From Sphingobium sp. CAP-1 (GTDB lineage: Bacteria > Pseudomonadota > Alphaproteobacteria > Sphingomonadales > Sphingomonadaceae): a DNA stretch of 64,000 nucleotides. Below are positions 45,916 to 54,835 of this stretch, in pieces. The notes under the pieces are model-generated. The model searched no databases. It worked only from the letters and a program-made list of their open reading frames with translations, and was not told the DNA's origin. The translations under genes were made by a program, and so were the position numbers. The stretch covers positions 682,001-746,000 of the forward strand of contig NZ_CP046253.1 in assembly GCF_009720145.1 (NCBI RefSeq). The letters run 5' to 3'. Every line of letters begins with the position of its first letter. The first letter of the stretch is position 1.

Positions 45916-46887
45916 ATGGCCGACAAGCCCCGGATATTGGTGACGCGCAAATGGCCCGAACGGGTCGAAGCGCTGATCGCGGAACGGTATGACGCGACCT
46001 TCAACATTGACGACATACCACTGACCGACGCGGCCCTGACCGACGCGATGCGCAACTATGATGCGATCTGTCCGACCATCACCGACACGCTGCATGGCGG
46101 CATATTGGGGGTGGCGGGGCGACGGGTGAAGATGATCGCCAATTATGGCGCCGGCGTTGACCATATCGATCTGCCTGCGGCGCGGGCGGCGGGCATTGTC
46201 GCGACCAACACGCCGGGCGTGCTGACGGATGCGACGGCGGATATCGCCATGACCCTGATGCTGATGGCGTCGCGCCGCGCGGGCGAGGGTGAACGGGAAT
46301 TGCGGGCGGGGCGATGGACCGGCTGGCGGCCGACCCACATGCTGGGAACCGGCCTGCGCGGCAAGGTGCTGGGACTGGTAGGCTTTGGCCGGATCGCGCA
46401 GGCCATGGCGGAACGCGCTCGCTTCGGCTTTGGCATGAACATCATCTATTTTTCGCGACGGCCCGGCGCGCAGGCAGATGAGCAGCGGCTGGGCGCCCGC
46501 CATGTGCCATCGCTGACCCGGATGGTTGCCCAATGCGATGTCATATCGCTGCATATTCCGGGCGGCGCGGATACCCGCAACATCATCGACGCGGCGATAT
46601 TCGCGCATATGGCGCCCCATGCGATCCTGATCAACACCGCGCGCGGCGATGTCGTTGACGAAGGCGCGTTGATCGACGCGCTGAAAGCCGGGCGGATCGC
46701 CGGGGCGGGCCTGGATGTATTCGCTGGCGAACCCCATGTGTCTCAGGCGCTGCGCGATGCGCCGAACACGGTTCTCCTGCCGCATCTGGGCAGCGCGACG
46801 CGGGAGACGCGGGAGGCGATGGGCTTGCGCGCGCTCGCCAATCTCGACGACTGGAGGGAGGGCCGGGTGCCCCGTGACAGTCTGTAG
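45916..46887 (+). CDS. D-2-hydroxyacid dehydrogenase (glyoxylate/hydroxypyruvate reductase-like)
   Basis: A 323-residue NAD(P)-dependent enzyme: Rossmann motif GLVGFGRIAQAMA, catalytic R in NTARGDVVDEG, E in FAGEP and H in LPHLGSAT. Family members reduce glyoxylate or hydroxypyruvate to glycolate or D-glycerate. Followed directly by a glycerate kinase, it most plausibly makes D-glycerate from hydroxypyruvate released by the operon. The stop (TAG) shares a base with the next gene's GTG. Confidence 0.9.
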   Translation: MADKPRILVTRKWPERVEALIAERYDATFNIDDIPLTDAALTDAMRNYDAICPTITDTLHGGILGVAGRRVKMIANYGAGVDHIDLPAARAAGIVATNTPGVLTDATADIAMTLMLMASRRAGEGERELRAGRWTGWRPTHMLGTGLRGKVLGLVGFGRIAQAMAERARFGFGMNIIYFSRRPGAQADEQRLGARHVPSLTRMVAQCDVISLHIPGGADTRNIIDAAIFAHMAPHAILINTARGDVVDEGALIDALKAGRIAGAGLDVFAGEPHVSQALRDAPNTVLLPHLGSATRETREAMGLRALANLDDWREGRVPRDSL

Positions 46888-47768
46888 TGCGGATGGATAT
46901 CGCCACCCTTATCGCCGCGGAGCGCTTGCCCGCATCCTATGGGACGACGGTCGACCGCTGGTGGCGACCGCTTGCACGGCGGATCGCACAATGGCACGCA
47001 TCGGCCGGACGCACCCTGATTATCGGGATAAACGGGGCGCAAGGCAGCGGAAAGTCCACGATCTGCCGCTTCCTTCAGGCATCGTTGCTCCCCGAATATG
47101 GGTTGTCGGCCGCGACCGTCGCACTTGACAATCTTTACCTGCCGCTGGCGGCGCGGGATCGGATGGCACAGCGCATCCATCCGCTTTTTCGCACGCGGGG
47201 CGTGCCGGGGACGCATGATGTCGATGCGGGCGTCACCCTGTTGCGCGATCTTGCCGCTGGGCGAGACATATTGATCCCGCGCTTCAGCAAGGCGCTGGAC
47301 GATCGATTGCCGCAGGCCGACTGGACGCGGCATTCCGGCAAGGTCGACATCCTGCTGTTCGAAGGCTGGTGCGTGGGCGCGCGACCGCAGGATGCCGCGA
47401 GCCTCGTTCAGCCGGTCAATGCACTGGAGGCACAGGACGATCCCGAAGGCATATGGCGTCGCCATGTAAACCTGGCCCTCCAGACATCCTATGCGCGATG
47501 GTTTGCCACGATCGATCATCTGGTGATGGTGCAGCCGCCATCCTTCGACCATGTGCTGAACAATCGCCTGCTTCAGGAACATAAGCTTCGCGCAGTCGCG
47601 CCGGATGCGCCGGGGATCATGGACGATGATGCCGTGGCACGCTTCGTCAGCCATTATGAGCGCCTGACCCGCCATATGTTCGCCGACCTGCCGGCGCGCG
47701 CGGATATCCTGTTCCAGCTCGATGCGCGGCAGAATGTGATCTCCGGCCGGGGGCTTGCGGGCGAATGA
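46887..47768 (+). CDS. D-glycerate 3-kinase-like P-loop kinase
   Basis: A protein of 291-293 residues with P-loop GINGAQGSGKST at about residue 47 and the GLYK/YGR205W family segments ALDNLYLPLAARDRMA, THDVDAG and LLFEGWCVGARP. This family in plants is glycerate 3-kinase, ending photorespiration by making 3-phosphoglycerate. The start is GTG 46887 or ATG 46893. It is the last gene of the catabolic operon and would feed its product into lower glycolysis. Confidence 0.85.
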   Translation: MRMDIATLIAAERLPASYGTTVDRWWRPLARRIAQWHASAGRTLIIGINGAQGSGKSTICRFLQASLLPEYGLSAATVALDNLYLPLAARDRMAQRIHPLFRTRGVPGTHDVDAGVTLLRDLAAGRDILIPRFSKALDDRLPQADWTRHSGKVDILLFEGWCVGARPQDAASLVQPVNALEAQDDPEGIWRRHVNLALQTSYARWFATIDHLVMVQPPSFDHVLNNRLLQEHKLRAVAPDAPGIMDDDAVARFVSHYERLTRHMFADLPARADILFQLDARQNVISGRGLAGE

Positions 47769-47814
47769 TGATGAGCGGACCGCCCGGCCAGCCGCCGGCC
47801 GGTCCGCCCTTCCA

Positions 47815-47949
47815 TCAAAATGTAAAGGTGACGCCGCCTGTCACCCGTTGCTGGCCATTGCGCCCGGAAAACTCGGCATCGCCATTGACGAACAGGGACA
47901 TGCTGGTCAGGCGGCTGCCCTGCCCGAAGCGGATAGTTCCGCCGGCCAG
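47815..47949 (-). pseudogene. Autotransporter/outer-membrane beta-barrel, C-terminal remnant
   Basis: The minus-strand frame ends SLFVNGDAEFSGRNGQQRV and GGVTFTF, a typical final hairpin and terminal F of an autotransporter-like barrel, preceded by LAGGTIRFGQGSRLT. Upstream the frame loses similarity and no start is present. It appears to be a decayed fragment between two convergent gene sets. Confidence 0.6.
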
Positions 47950-48010
47950 TCTCGACGCCCGAACAGACGATCGTCTCACCGGGACGCGGGGGGGGATGAC
48001 GAAGCCGGGC

Positions 48011-48050
48011 CGCAAGGGAGCGGCCGGGCATTCCGGCCGCTCCCCTTGCG
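48011..48050 (-). terminator. Long GC hairpin after the minus-strand exported-protein operon
   Basis: Arms 48011-48027 (CGCAAGGGAGCGGCCGG) and 48033-48050 with one bulged C, a five-base loop, immediately (two bases) after the stop of the gene at 48053. No T-run follows. Confidence 0.6.
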
Positions 48051-48052
48051 TG

Positions 48053-49282
48053 TCAGTTGGCCGGACGGGCCAGCAACTGGAACGGCCGGCGCAGGAAGCC
48101 GGGGCCGGAGGTGATGTTCGGCTCCACCGTCCACAATTCGATATTATGTTCGGTCGGCGTCGGCTCGCTGGCGCAGGCAGCGCCGCCATCGGCGCGGGTG
48201 CGCAGCGTGATCCGGGCGATATCGGTATTGGCCGGCACGATGATGTTGTTGATCGCCCCCGCCGTCGCATCATAGGGCGTATCTTCGCTTGCGAAGCAGG
48301 CGCTGCGGTTGACGCGATAGCTGACCTTCAGCCCGCCGGCCGGCGCGCGCGCCGACAGATGCATTTCGAACGTCAGCGGATTGCCCGCCAGCACCGGTTG
48401 CGGCGTGACGATCAGTTCGCGGATGCCGATCACCGCATTGGGCACGATCTGCACCTTGGGCAGCTTCATCGATCCGCCCGACTTCATGACGAAAGCCAAT
48501 ATCTGCGCCTCGGTCACGCGGCCCACCGCCTGGGTGGATAGCTCCGCATTGATCGACGCGTCCTGCGCCGCCATCGACCGCAGCGAGGCGAAACCGCTGA
48601 GCGGCGCCGGGTTGGCGATCGCGCCGCTGCGCAGGTCGCCCCCGCCCGCCAGCGTGGGCGAGAAACGCTGCGCCGTGCCGGCCTCGCTCCGCCCGGTGAA
48701 GCGCAGCCCGATGGTGCTGCCCAGACAGCCCGGCATCTGCGTCTGATGCCCGGCCGGCAGCGTGATGCGCAGCGTGCCGCCATTGTTGAGCGTTTCGACA
48801 TTGCCTCCCGCCTGCAACAGGCAGGTACGGTCGGCGCTCGTCATCTCGACCTTGGCCTCGGCCAGCGGCAACTCGCCGGCATTGCGCGGCACGACGCCCA
48901 GACGCAGCGTGCGGCTGTCCCAATTGCCATTGGTCTTGTGCCGGATCGTCATACTGGTCGCGGCGGTCACTTTGGGCACCGCCAGCCGAAAGCGGATGCG
49001 CCCCATCGGCAGCCCGCCCTCCGACCCGGTCAGCGTCGCGCTGGTCCCGCTCGGCCCGGACAGAACACCTACGCCCGCCCCGACATCGATGAAATTGCCC
49101 CACAGTTTGAAGTCGAGCGTCTGGTCCTCATAGACCGGGTTTTGATATTGGTCGGGAAAGACTTTATCCACCCCTTCGAAGGTGCAGTCGCCACGGCAGA
49201 CCTTCTCCCATGCATAGCCGGAACTTGCGGTGGTCGCCAGTAACAGCAGAAAGGCGATCCGGCATCTCTTGCTCATCGTCAT
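48053..49282 (-). CDS. Exported protein of unknown function, Ig-like fold
   Basis: A 409-residue protein with a Sec signal (RIAFLLLLATTASSGYAW). The mature part starts with a cysteine-containing segment (KVCRGDCTFEG) and then has beta-rich Ig/TIG-like domains: DFKLWGNFIDVGAGVGVLSG, RIRFRLAVPKVTAATSMTI and VSYRVNRSACFASEDTPYD. No family was recognised. AAGGAG lies eight bases before ATG 49282. It is the last gene of the set that includes an orphan secretin, so it is a candidate exported or surface substrate; that is inference. Confidence 0.65.
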   Translation of the reverse strand: MTMSKRCRIAFLLLLATTASSGYAWEKVCRGDCTFEGVDKVFPDQYQNPVYEDQTLDFKLWGNFIDVGAGVGVLSGPSGTSATLTGSEGGLPMGRIRFRLAVPKVTAATSMTIRHKTNGNWDSRTLRLGVVPRNAGELPLAEAKVEMTSADRTCLLQAGGNVETLNNGGTLRITLPAGHQTQMPGCLGSTIGLRFTGRSEAGTAQRFSPTLAGGGDLRSGAIANPAPLSGFASLRSMAAQDASINAELSTQAVGRVTEAQILAFVMKSGGSMKLPKVQIVPNAVIGIRELIVTPQPVLAGNPLTFEMHLSARAPAGGLKVSYRVNRSACFASEDTPYDATAGAINNIIVPANTDIARITLRTRADGGAACASEPTPTEHNIELWTVEPNITSGPGFLRRPFQLLARPAN

Positions 49283-49316
49283 GACCTTCTCCTTGCACTG
49301 ATAGAGAGAATATTGC

Positions 49317-49901
49317 CTATTTGAGTGCGAACATCGTCCTCTCCGACCCGATGTTCAGCGTGAAGGTCGCCCCCGCGCCATATTCGAAGCCCCAGCGGGC
49401 GAAGAAGGGGCGCGGCGGACGGTCGAAAAACAGCAGCGCGCCGGGCGGCGCCGCATCGGGCCGGACGATCAGCCCGGACGACGAAGGCAGGCCGGCGGTG
49501 CGCACGATCGTCTCGAAAGCGGCGCGACGCGCCGGATCGCCGATGGCGACATCGATGCCAAAGCCCAGCAGCCGGCCATAATCGGCCGGGCGATAGATAT
49601 GCGCCATGGGGCTGAACATGCGGCGTAAGATCTGGCCCCGCCGACGCGCGAAGATATCGACGATGCGGCCGGCATCGACCACGCCGATCGCCTCGACCGG
49701 GCCGTCCGCGCCCAGTTCGGCGCGACAGAGGATGAACAGGCCGCTCTGGCCCGATCGCACCGCCGCCTCGATCGCCGTTCCGGCGCGCACCACATTGACC
49801 CGCACCCTGGGATCGGCCGCGCTTTCGGCGACGATCGGGATCGCCGGCATCGCCGGAAAGGCGGGCGCGGCCAGCGCGGTCCAGAGCAGCAGCGGGGTCA
49901 T
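49317..49901 (-). CDS. Exported protein of unknown function
   Basis: A 194-residue protein with a short hydrophobic start (PLLLWTALAAPAFPAMPAIP) that may be a signal peptide. The rest is alpha/beta with RVNVVRAGTAIEAAVRSGQSG, FFDRPPRPFFARWGFEYGAGATF and the end ERTMFALK. No family was recognised. It overlaps the secretin stop by four bases, so both are translated together, suggesting an accessory or lipoprotein-like pilot role; this is inference. Confidence 0.6.
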   Translation of the reverse strand: MTPLLLWTALAAPAFPAMPAIPIVAESAADPRVRVNVVRAGTAIEAAVRSGQSGLFILCRAELGADGPVEAIGVVDAGRIVDIFARRRGQILRRMFSPMAHIYRPADYGRLLGFGIDVAIGDPARRAAFETIVRTAGLPSSSGLIVRPDAAPPGALLFFDRPPRPFFARWGFEYGAGATFTLNIGSERTMFALK

Positions 49902-51601
49902 GGCAGAACATCGGGCGCAACGCCCCGCGCATCGGCGACGATCTCCGCCGCGTCGCGGCGCGGGTCGGGCCAGTTGTGATGAATGTCTGACTGCTTCATC
50001 CGGGTGAACAGCCGCACATGGCCCAGCCGGCGGGTAATCTCATCCAGATTGGAGGACGGGTCGATCACCTGTCCCCACAACGACACCAGCCGCGCCACCG
50101 CCTCGCTGCGGGCATAGCTGCGCGCGCCGATGGTGACGGGGCGGAAGGGTGTGACCAGCACCAGCGCCGCGTCGCGCCGCGCCGTGCTGTTGCGCTCGTT
50201 GAACAGCGTCTGGATGACCGGAATGTCGCCCAGAACCGGCGTGCGCGAACTGGTGCGATCCTCGACCTGCTCCGACAGGCCCGACAGGATCAGCGTCTCG
50301 CCAAAGCGGACTTCCGCCGTCGCCGCCACCTTCTGGCGGAAGGTCGACAGGGCTTCACTGAAGGTGCCGGTCGGCTCGTTGCTCAGGAAGGATCGGCTGA
50401 CCTCTACCCGCATCCGCGCGCCGGTGGCGCTGATCTCCACCGGGGTCAGCTTCATTTCGATGCCGATGTCGATCTGTTCGAGCGCGGCGGTATTGACCCC
50501 GCCGACCGCGACCTTGAGCGTGCGGCCGATGAAAAACTCGCTGGTTTCGGACAGCCATGCGGTCAGCGACGGACGCGCGACCACCGAATAGGCCTGACCC
50601 CGCCGGTTGAACAGATTGAGATTATAGGAAAGCTGCGGCAGGCTGATCGCTTCGGTGATGACCCGCTGGGCCGATCGCGTGACGGTTTCGCCCTCGCGGG
50701 TGCGGGTCTGGCTGTTCTGCCGGCTGCGTGCATAGTTGAGCGTCAACCCGTCGAGCAGGTTGAGGCCGATATGTTCGCGATGGGTGTTTTGCGACAGGAT
50801 GATCGCGACATCGACCGACACCTGCCCGCCCGGCGCGGGGGGCACCGGCTCACCCTCGGCCGGCGCTTCAGCCGGTTGCATCGCATCGACCGCATTGGTC
50901 TGCTGCAATTCGGCCAGCCGCGCCCGCACGCCCGCCGCCATGGCCGGGTCCGCCGTCTCCAGATCCTGCACGAAACGCGCCGCGCCGGGCGAATCCCCCA
51001 GCGCCATCGCGGCAAACGCCGCGACCCGCATCGCCGCCGCCCGCTCGGCCCCATCCAGGCCCAGCGCCAGCGCCCGCTGCGCGCTGGCGGCGGCGACGCC
51101 CGGATCGCCGGCCAGATAGGCGGCCGATCCCAGCCCCAGCAGGGCGCGGGCGTCGGCAGGGCGCGCCAGCACCGCCTGCGCATAGCGCGTCTCGGCTTCG
51201 GCGAAGCGGCCCCGGTCGAAATCGATCCGGCCGGCCAGCGCCGCCGCCCAGAAGCTGGACGGCTGGTTGCGCAAGGCGATGTCATAGCCCGCCAGCGCCA
51301 GCTCCGCCGCTTCGGGATTGCGATCCGCGCCCGCATGGTAAGCAAGCGCCAGCAATGTCTGGTCATCGGCGTCCTTGGGGTTGCGCGCGGCCAGTTCGAC
51401 CAGCGCGCCGATCCCCTCGTCCGGTCGGGCCGCCAGCAGCGACCGTGTCCCCGCATCGGCCAGTGCCTGCGTCGACCAGGCGGACAGGTCCGGGGTCTGA
51501 TCGCGCTTGCGCGCCTCCGCCGCCTGGGTTCCCAATGCCACCGGGATGAGCAGGAAAGCGGCCGTTTTCCGCCGCAACAAGGAAGAAATGGATCGCTGCA
51601 T
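49898..51601 (-). CDS. TPR-domain secretin-like protein
   Basis: A 567-residue protein with signal peptide (AFLLIPVALGTQAAEA), TPR-like helical repeats at about 40-235, a Pro-rich linker, and a C-terminal secretin domain (260-490). The latter has VSVDVAIILSQN, TAEVRFGETLILSGLSEQ and the SRTPVLGDIPVIQTLF signature shared by GspD, PilQ and PulD. The usual N0/N1 domains are replaced by TPRs. No other type II/III or pilus genes are nearby. Overlaps the next gene by four bases. Some 75 residues follow the secretin domain. Confidence 0.82.
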   Translation of the reverse strand: MQRSISSLLRRKTAAFLLIPVALGTQAAEARKRDQTPDLSAWSTQALADAGTRSLLAARPDEGIGALVELAARNPKDADDQTLLALAYHAGADRNPEAAELALAGYDIALRNQPSSFWAAALAGRIDFDRGRFAEAETRYAQAVLARPADARALLGLGSAAYLAGDPGVAAASAQRALALGLDGAERAAAMRVAAFAAMALGDSPGAARFVQDLETADPAMAAGVRARLAELQQTNAVDAMQPAEAPAEGEPVPPAPGGQVSVDVAIILSQNTHREHIGLNLLDGLTLNYARSRQNSQTRTREGETVTRSAQRVITEAISLPQLSYNLNLFNRRGQAYSVVARPSLTAWLSETSEFFIGRTLKVAVGGVNTAALEQIDIGIEMKLTPVEISATGARMRVEVSRSFLSNEPTGTFSEALSTFRQKVAATAEVRFGETLILSGLSEQVEDRTSSRTPVLGDIPVIQTLFNERNSTARRDAALVLVTPFRPVTIGARSYARSEAVARLVSLWGQVIDPSSNLDEITRRLGHVRLFTRMKQSDIHHNWPDPRRDAAEIVADARGVAPDVLP

Positions 51602-51734
51602 GATGGACCGCCATGCCTGTCTGCCAAGGCCATGATCATGTCAGGACAGGGCCGAGAAAGGCGCGTCGCAAATCGTCGCAGACCTCGGATAAGGCGGGCG
51701 GGCGGTCGTCGCAGATTGTGGAATCGCGGTTGGC

Positions 51735-53038
51735 CTACACCACGCTGGCCATGCGCAACCGATTGAGCAGGTCGATGACTTCGGTGTCGCCGCTCCAGCG
51801 ATTGGCGATTCGTTCGCGATAGCCCGCCCGCCCCAATGCTCGCCCCGCGCCAGCGCGCGATGGAGAATGGTGATGAGCTGCCCCCGATCGCCGCTCAGCG
51901 ACGCGATCATCGCCGCCGTGGTATAGGGATGGCGGGGATTGTCCTCTGCCTGCTGCATCGCGATGGCGAACATGGTCGCCGCGATCATCGGATCGCCGCC
52001 CGCGCGGGCTTTGGCCAGCCGCTTCGCCTCCGCCATCACCCCCGGCTCGCCGCGCAGCCGGGCATGGGTGCAATAGGCGTCGACAAATCCGGGCCAGTTG
52101 CCCTGCGCCAGCCGCATGTAAGCGATGGTTTCATGATAGACGACATCGTCCCGCTCCTGCGACGCCAGTTCGCGCAGCATATTTTCCGCTGCATAGTCAC
52201 GCCCCGCCGACCACTGCGCCCAGGCATGGTCGATCTGGACCGAAGGCTGTCCAGGCTGGAGCGCGATCGCCTGACCAAAGGCGGCCAGCGCCGCGTCCGC
52301 CGCACCATTGTCCGACAGGATATTGCCATACCAGAAATATGTCTGCGCATCGCCGGGCGCGAGCGCCAGCGCCGCGCGGAAATGGCGGCCGGCCGATTGC
52401 GGATCGCCATTCCACCAATAGTCCACGAAGCCGAGCGCCCGGTGGCCCGTATGCAGGCGCGGGTCGAGCGCCAGCGCGCGCCGCGCCTCCCGTTCGGCCT
52501 GGGTGAAGGCGGTCTGATCGTCCAGCGCGCCAAATTCGCGCGACAGCAGCAGCGCTTCGGCCAGCGCGGCATGGGCGGGCGCGAAAGCCGGTTCAGACCG
52601 CGTCACCAGCCCGAATTTCGCAATGGCGCGGGCAATCGACGCCTGATCGCGCCGCGCCCAGTCCTCACGCGCGCGCAGATACAGCGCGGCGAGATGGGGA
52701 TCGTGCGGCAGGGCGGCGGGCGGCGCCACCGCTTCGGCCGCCGGGCGGGTCGCCCAGTAGAGCAGCCCGCCTCCCACCGTCAGCAGGATCGCGACCGGCG
52801 CGACCCAGCGCAGCAAAGACCCCGGCCGCCGCTGCGCCGGATCGGCGGGCAAGCCATCGTCCAGCCGCGCCCCGCTCGCCACCCAATTGTCGATATCCTC
52901 GCTCAGCGCATAAACGGTGGCCTGCTTGCCGCCCGGCATCCGCCTGACCGGCAACCCCCGTTCGCCCGCCCAGCGGATGACGGTCGATCGGTCCCGGCCG
53001 ATATAGGCGCTAATGGCCTTCCATCCATCCAGCCGCAT
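51735..53038 (-). CDS. Membrane-tethered HTH-TPR regulator, frameshifted near its end
   Basis: MerR/excisionase-like HTH at residues 1-55 (WKAISAYIGRDRSTVIRWAGERG), a transmembrane helix at 76-96, then periplasmic TPR-like repeats. The annotated frame continues to 51641 with a Cys/Pro-rich tail unlike a TPR. In the alternative frame from about 51826 the sequence continues sensibly as GYRERIANRWSGDTEVIDLL and stops at 51735. The switch lies by a CCC run (51823-51834) and needs one added base. It is upstream of the secretin and may sense the envelope and regulate it. Confidence 0.8.
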
Positions 53039-53193
53039 GACGCCCCCGCTCGCCGCATATTCCCCAGCGCGTCCGTCTATACACTATCCCCAAAGGCTGC
53101 GCCAACGCCGCCCGCCTGCGGGATAAGGGTTTCCACGGGACCAGCTTTGCGAGACGATGCCGGCCGGACACAGGCCCGGCAGGGAGACGAACG

Positions 53194-53562
53194 ATGCGCG
53201 TGATGGTGCTGGTAAAGGCGACGCAGGACAGCGAGCAGGGCTTCTCCCCCTCGCCCGACACGATGGAAAGCATGGCGGCGATGGGCCGCTTCAACGACGA
53301 ACTGCGCGCGGCGGGCATATTGCGCATGGCGGACGGGCTGCACCCCTCCTCCGCCGGCAAGCGCGTGGCGTTCGACGGTCCCGACCGCCACGTCATCGAC
53401 GGCCCCTTCGCCCAGCCGAACGAACTGGTCGCCGGCTTCTGGCTGTGGGAGGTCAGGGATATGGACGAAGCCGTCGCCTGGGTGAAGCGCTGCCCCAACC
53501 CCATGCCCGGCCCCAGCGAAATCGAGATTCGTCCGCTCTATGAAATGAGCGATATCGCATGA
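53194..53562 (+). CDS. YciI family protein
   Basis: A 122-residue protein with the YCII-related fold: MRVMVLVKATQDSEQGFSPS, FDGPDRHVIDGPFAQPNELV and WLWEVRDMDEAVAWVKRCPN are highly typical of sphingomonad and proteobacterial DGPF-type YciI members. The function is unknown; some relatives bind small molecules via His-Asp. It is divergent from the HTH-TPR gene and is not followed by the sigma factor often paired with such proteins. Confidence 0.9.
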   Translation: MRVMVLVKATQDSEQGFSPSPDTMESMAAMGRFNDELRAAGILRMADGLHPSSAGKRVAFDGPDRHVIDGPFAQPNELVAGFWLWEVRDMDEAVAWVKRCPNPMPGPSEIEIRPLYEMSDIA

Positions 53563-53672
53563 TTCCAGGGCAGATGGAACATCTGACGGCCCGGAGCTAA
53601 ATCACGGAAACAAGGATGATAGACCTGTTCTGATGCAATCTGATCGAAACAGACCCTGATAAGAGCGGACAT

Positions 53673-54092
53673 TCATGCGCCTGCGGGCGGGCGGCGGCGA
53701 ACGCCCTTCCCGGCACGACGGGTCGCCAGGCTGCGGCTGATTAACGCCGCCACACCAAGAAACAACAGCGCCGTGCCCAGATTCCACCCCAGGATCATTG
53801 CCGTCGCATCGAGCGGGTGGAACATCGACAGCGCGGTCGCGGTGATCGCCGAAACCGCGAGGCTACCCATCAGAATGACGGAGGTCGGCCGCAGCGCGGC
53901 GGTATAGCGCAGCATCCCCAGCATCACGAGAGAAAGCGGCAGACTGGTCAGCACCAGCGTCGCCATGCAGCCGGACGCGGCCTCCACCGTAATCGCGCCC
54001 GGCGGGACGGGAACCCAACCCGCAAAACGGCGCAGCCTGACCTGTAGGGCAGGCAGATCGGGAACGGTGGCGAAACCCGCCACGGTTATCAT
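53673..54092 (-). CDS. NrsF/DUF1109-like protein, N-terminally truncated
   Basis: A 139-residue protein with three or four membrane segments. Its body, FAGWVPVPPGAITVEAASG, CMATLVLTSLPL and LRYTAALRPTSVILMG, matches the C-terminal two thirds of NrsF-type anti-sigma factors (about 200 residues, six helices). The first two or three helices are missing because the gene abuts lysE, and the sigma factor normally encoded upstream is absent. It is probably a remnant, though a short functional form cannot be excluded. Confidence 0.6.
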   Translation of the reverse strand: MITVAGFATVPDLPALQVRLRRFAGWVPVPPGAITVEAASGCMATLVLTSLPLSLVMLGMLRYTAALRPTSVILMGSLAVSAITATALSMFHPLDATAMILGWNLGTALLFLGVAALISRSLATRRAGKGVRRRPPAGA

Positions 54093-54163
54093 CGATATTA
54101 TCTTTGCGTTGGCTGGCTACCGACCGTCTGCCTGGGCCTGAAGGAAGGTTGGCTGGACGTTAC

Positions 54164-54781
54164 TCAGGGTAGACTCCTGACCAGGGATGCTGCCAGCGCG
54201 AACATCACGATGCCAACCAGCGCATCCAGGACGCGCCACGCCGCCGGTCGGGCGAAAAGAGGGGTCAGGATGCGGGCACCATAGCCGAGCGCCGCGAACC
54301 AGGAAATGCTCGCCGTGGCCGCGCCAGCCACAAAGATCGGGCGCATTGCCGGCGCATGGGCCGAACCTGCTGCTCCCATGAGCAGCACCGTATCGAGATA
54401 GACGTGCGGGTTCAGGAAGGTGAATGCGGCTGTCGCACCCAGCGCCTGCCGAAGGCTGATGCCGCCCTGCGTCGTCACCGTCATCGCTTCGGGTGCCATC
54501 ATGCGCTGAAACGCTTTGAAGCCATACCAGGCCAGAAACAACACGCCGCCGATGGTCAACGCCGTGGCAAGCTGCGGCGCGGTGCCCAGAAGCGCCCCGA
54601 CCCCGCCCACGCCCGCAGCAATCAGTATCGCATCCGCGCAGCCACAGAACAGGATGATGGGTCCGACATGCTCGCGTTTCAGCCCCTGCCGCAACACGAA
54701 GAGATTCTGCGCGCCGATAGCCATGATCAGCGCGGCCGACATTGCGAAGCCGGTGAGGAAGGTCGGGAAGATGTTCGTCAT
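54164..54781 (-). CDS. LysE/ArgO family amino acid exporter
   Basis: A 205-residue membrane protein with six helices and the LysE signature AIGAQNLFVLRQGLKREHV. Such exporters expel lysine or arginine. ATG 54781 gives the family start (MTNIFPTFLTGFAMSAALIM); the open frame upstream runs into the operator. It is divergent from an ArgP/LysG-type regulator, the standard lysE-lysG arrangement. Confidence 0.93.
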   Translation of the reverse strand: MTNIFPTFLTGFAMSAALIMAIGAQNLFVLRQGLKREHVGPIILFCGCADAILIAAGVGGVGALLGTAPQLATALTIGGVLFLAWYGFKAFQRMMAPEAMTVTTQGGISLRQALGATAAFTFLNPHVYLDTVLLMGAAGSAHAPAMRPIFVAGAATASISWFAALGYGARILTPLFARPAAWRVLDALVGIVMFALAASLVRSLP

Positions 54782-54835
54782 GCGAGGGCGTATGACGCCT
54801 GATTTCCATTCAGGAAAACTTGTTCTCCTAAGTCT

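Noticed and set aside
51641..51826. The Cys/Pro-rich C-terminal tail of the HTH-TPR protein as a novel domain
   Set aside because: It is better explained as out-of-frame translation after a one-base deletion; the other frame gives a normal TPR ending.
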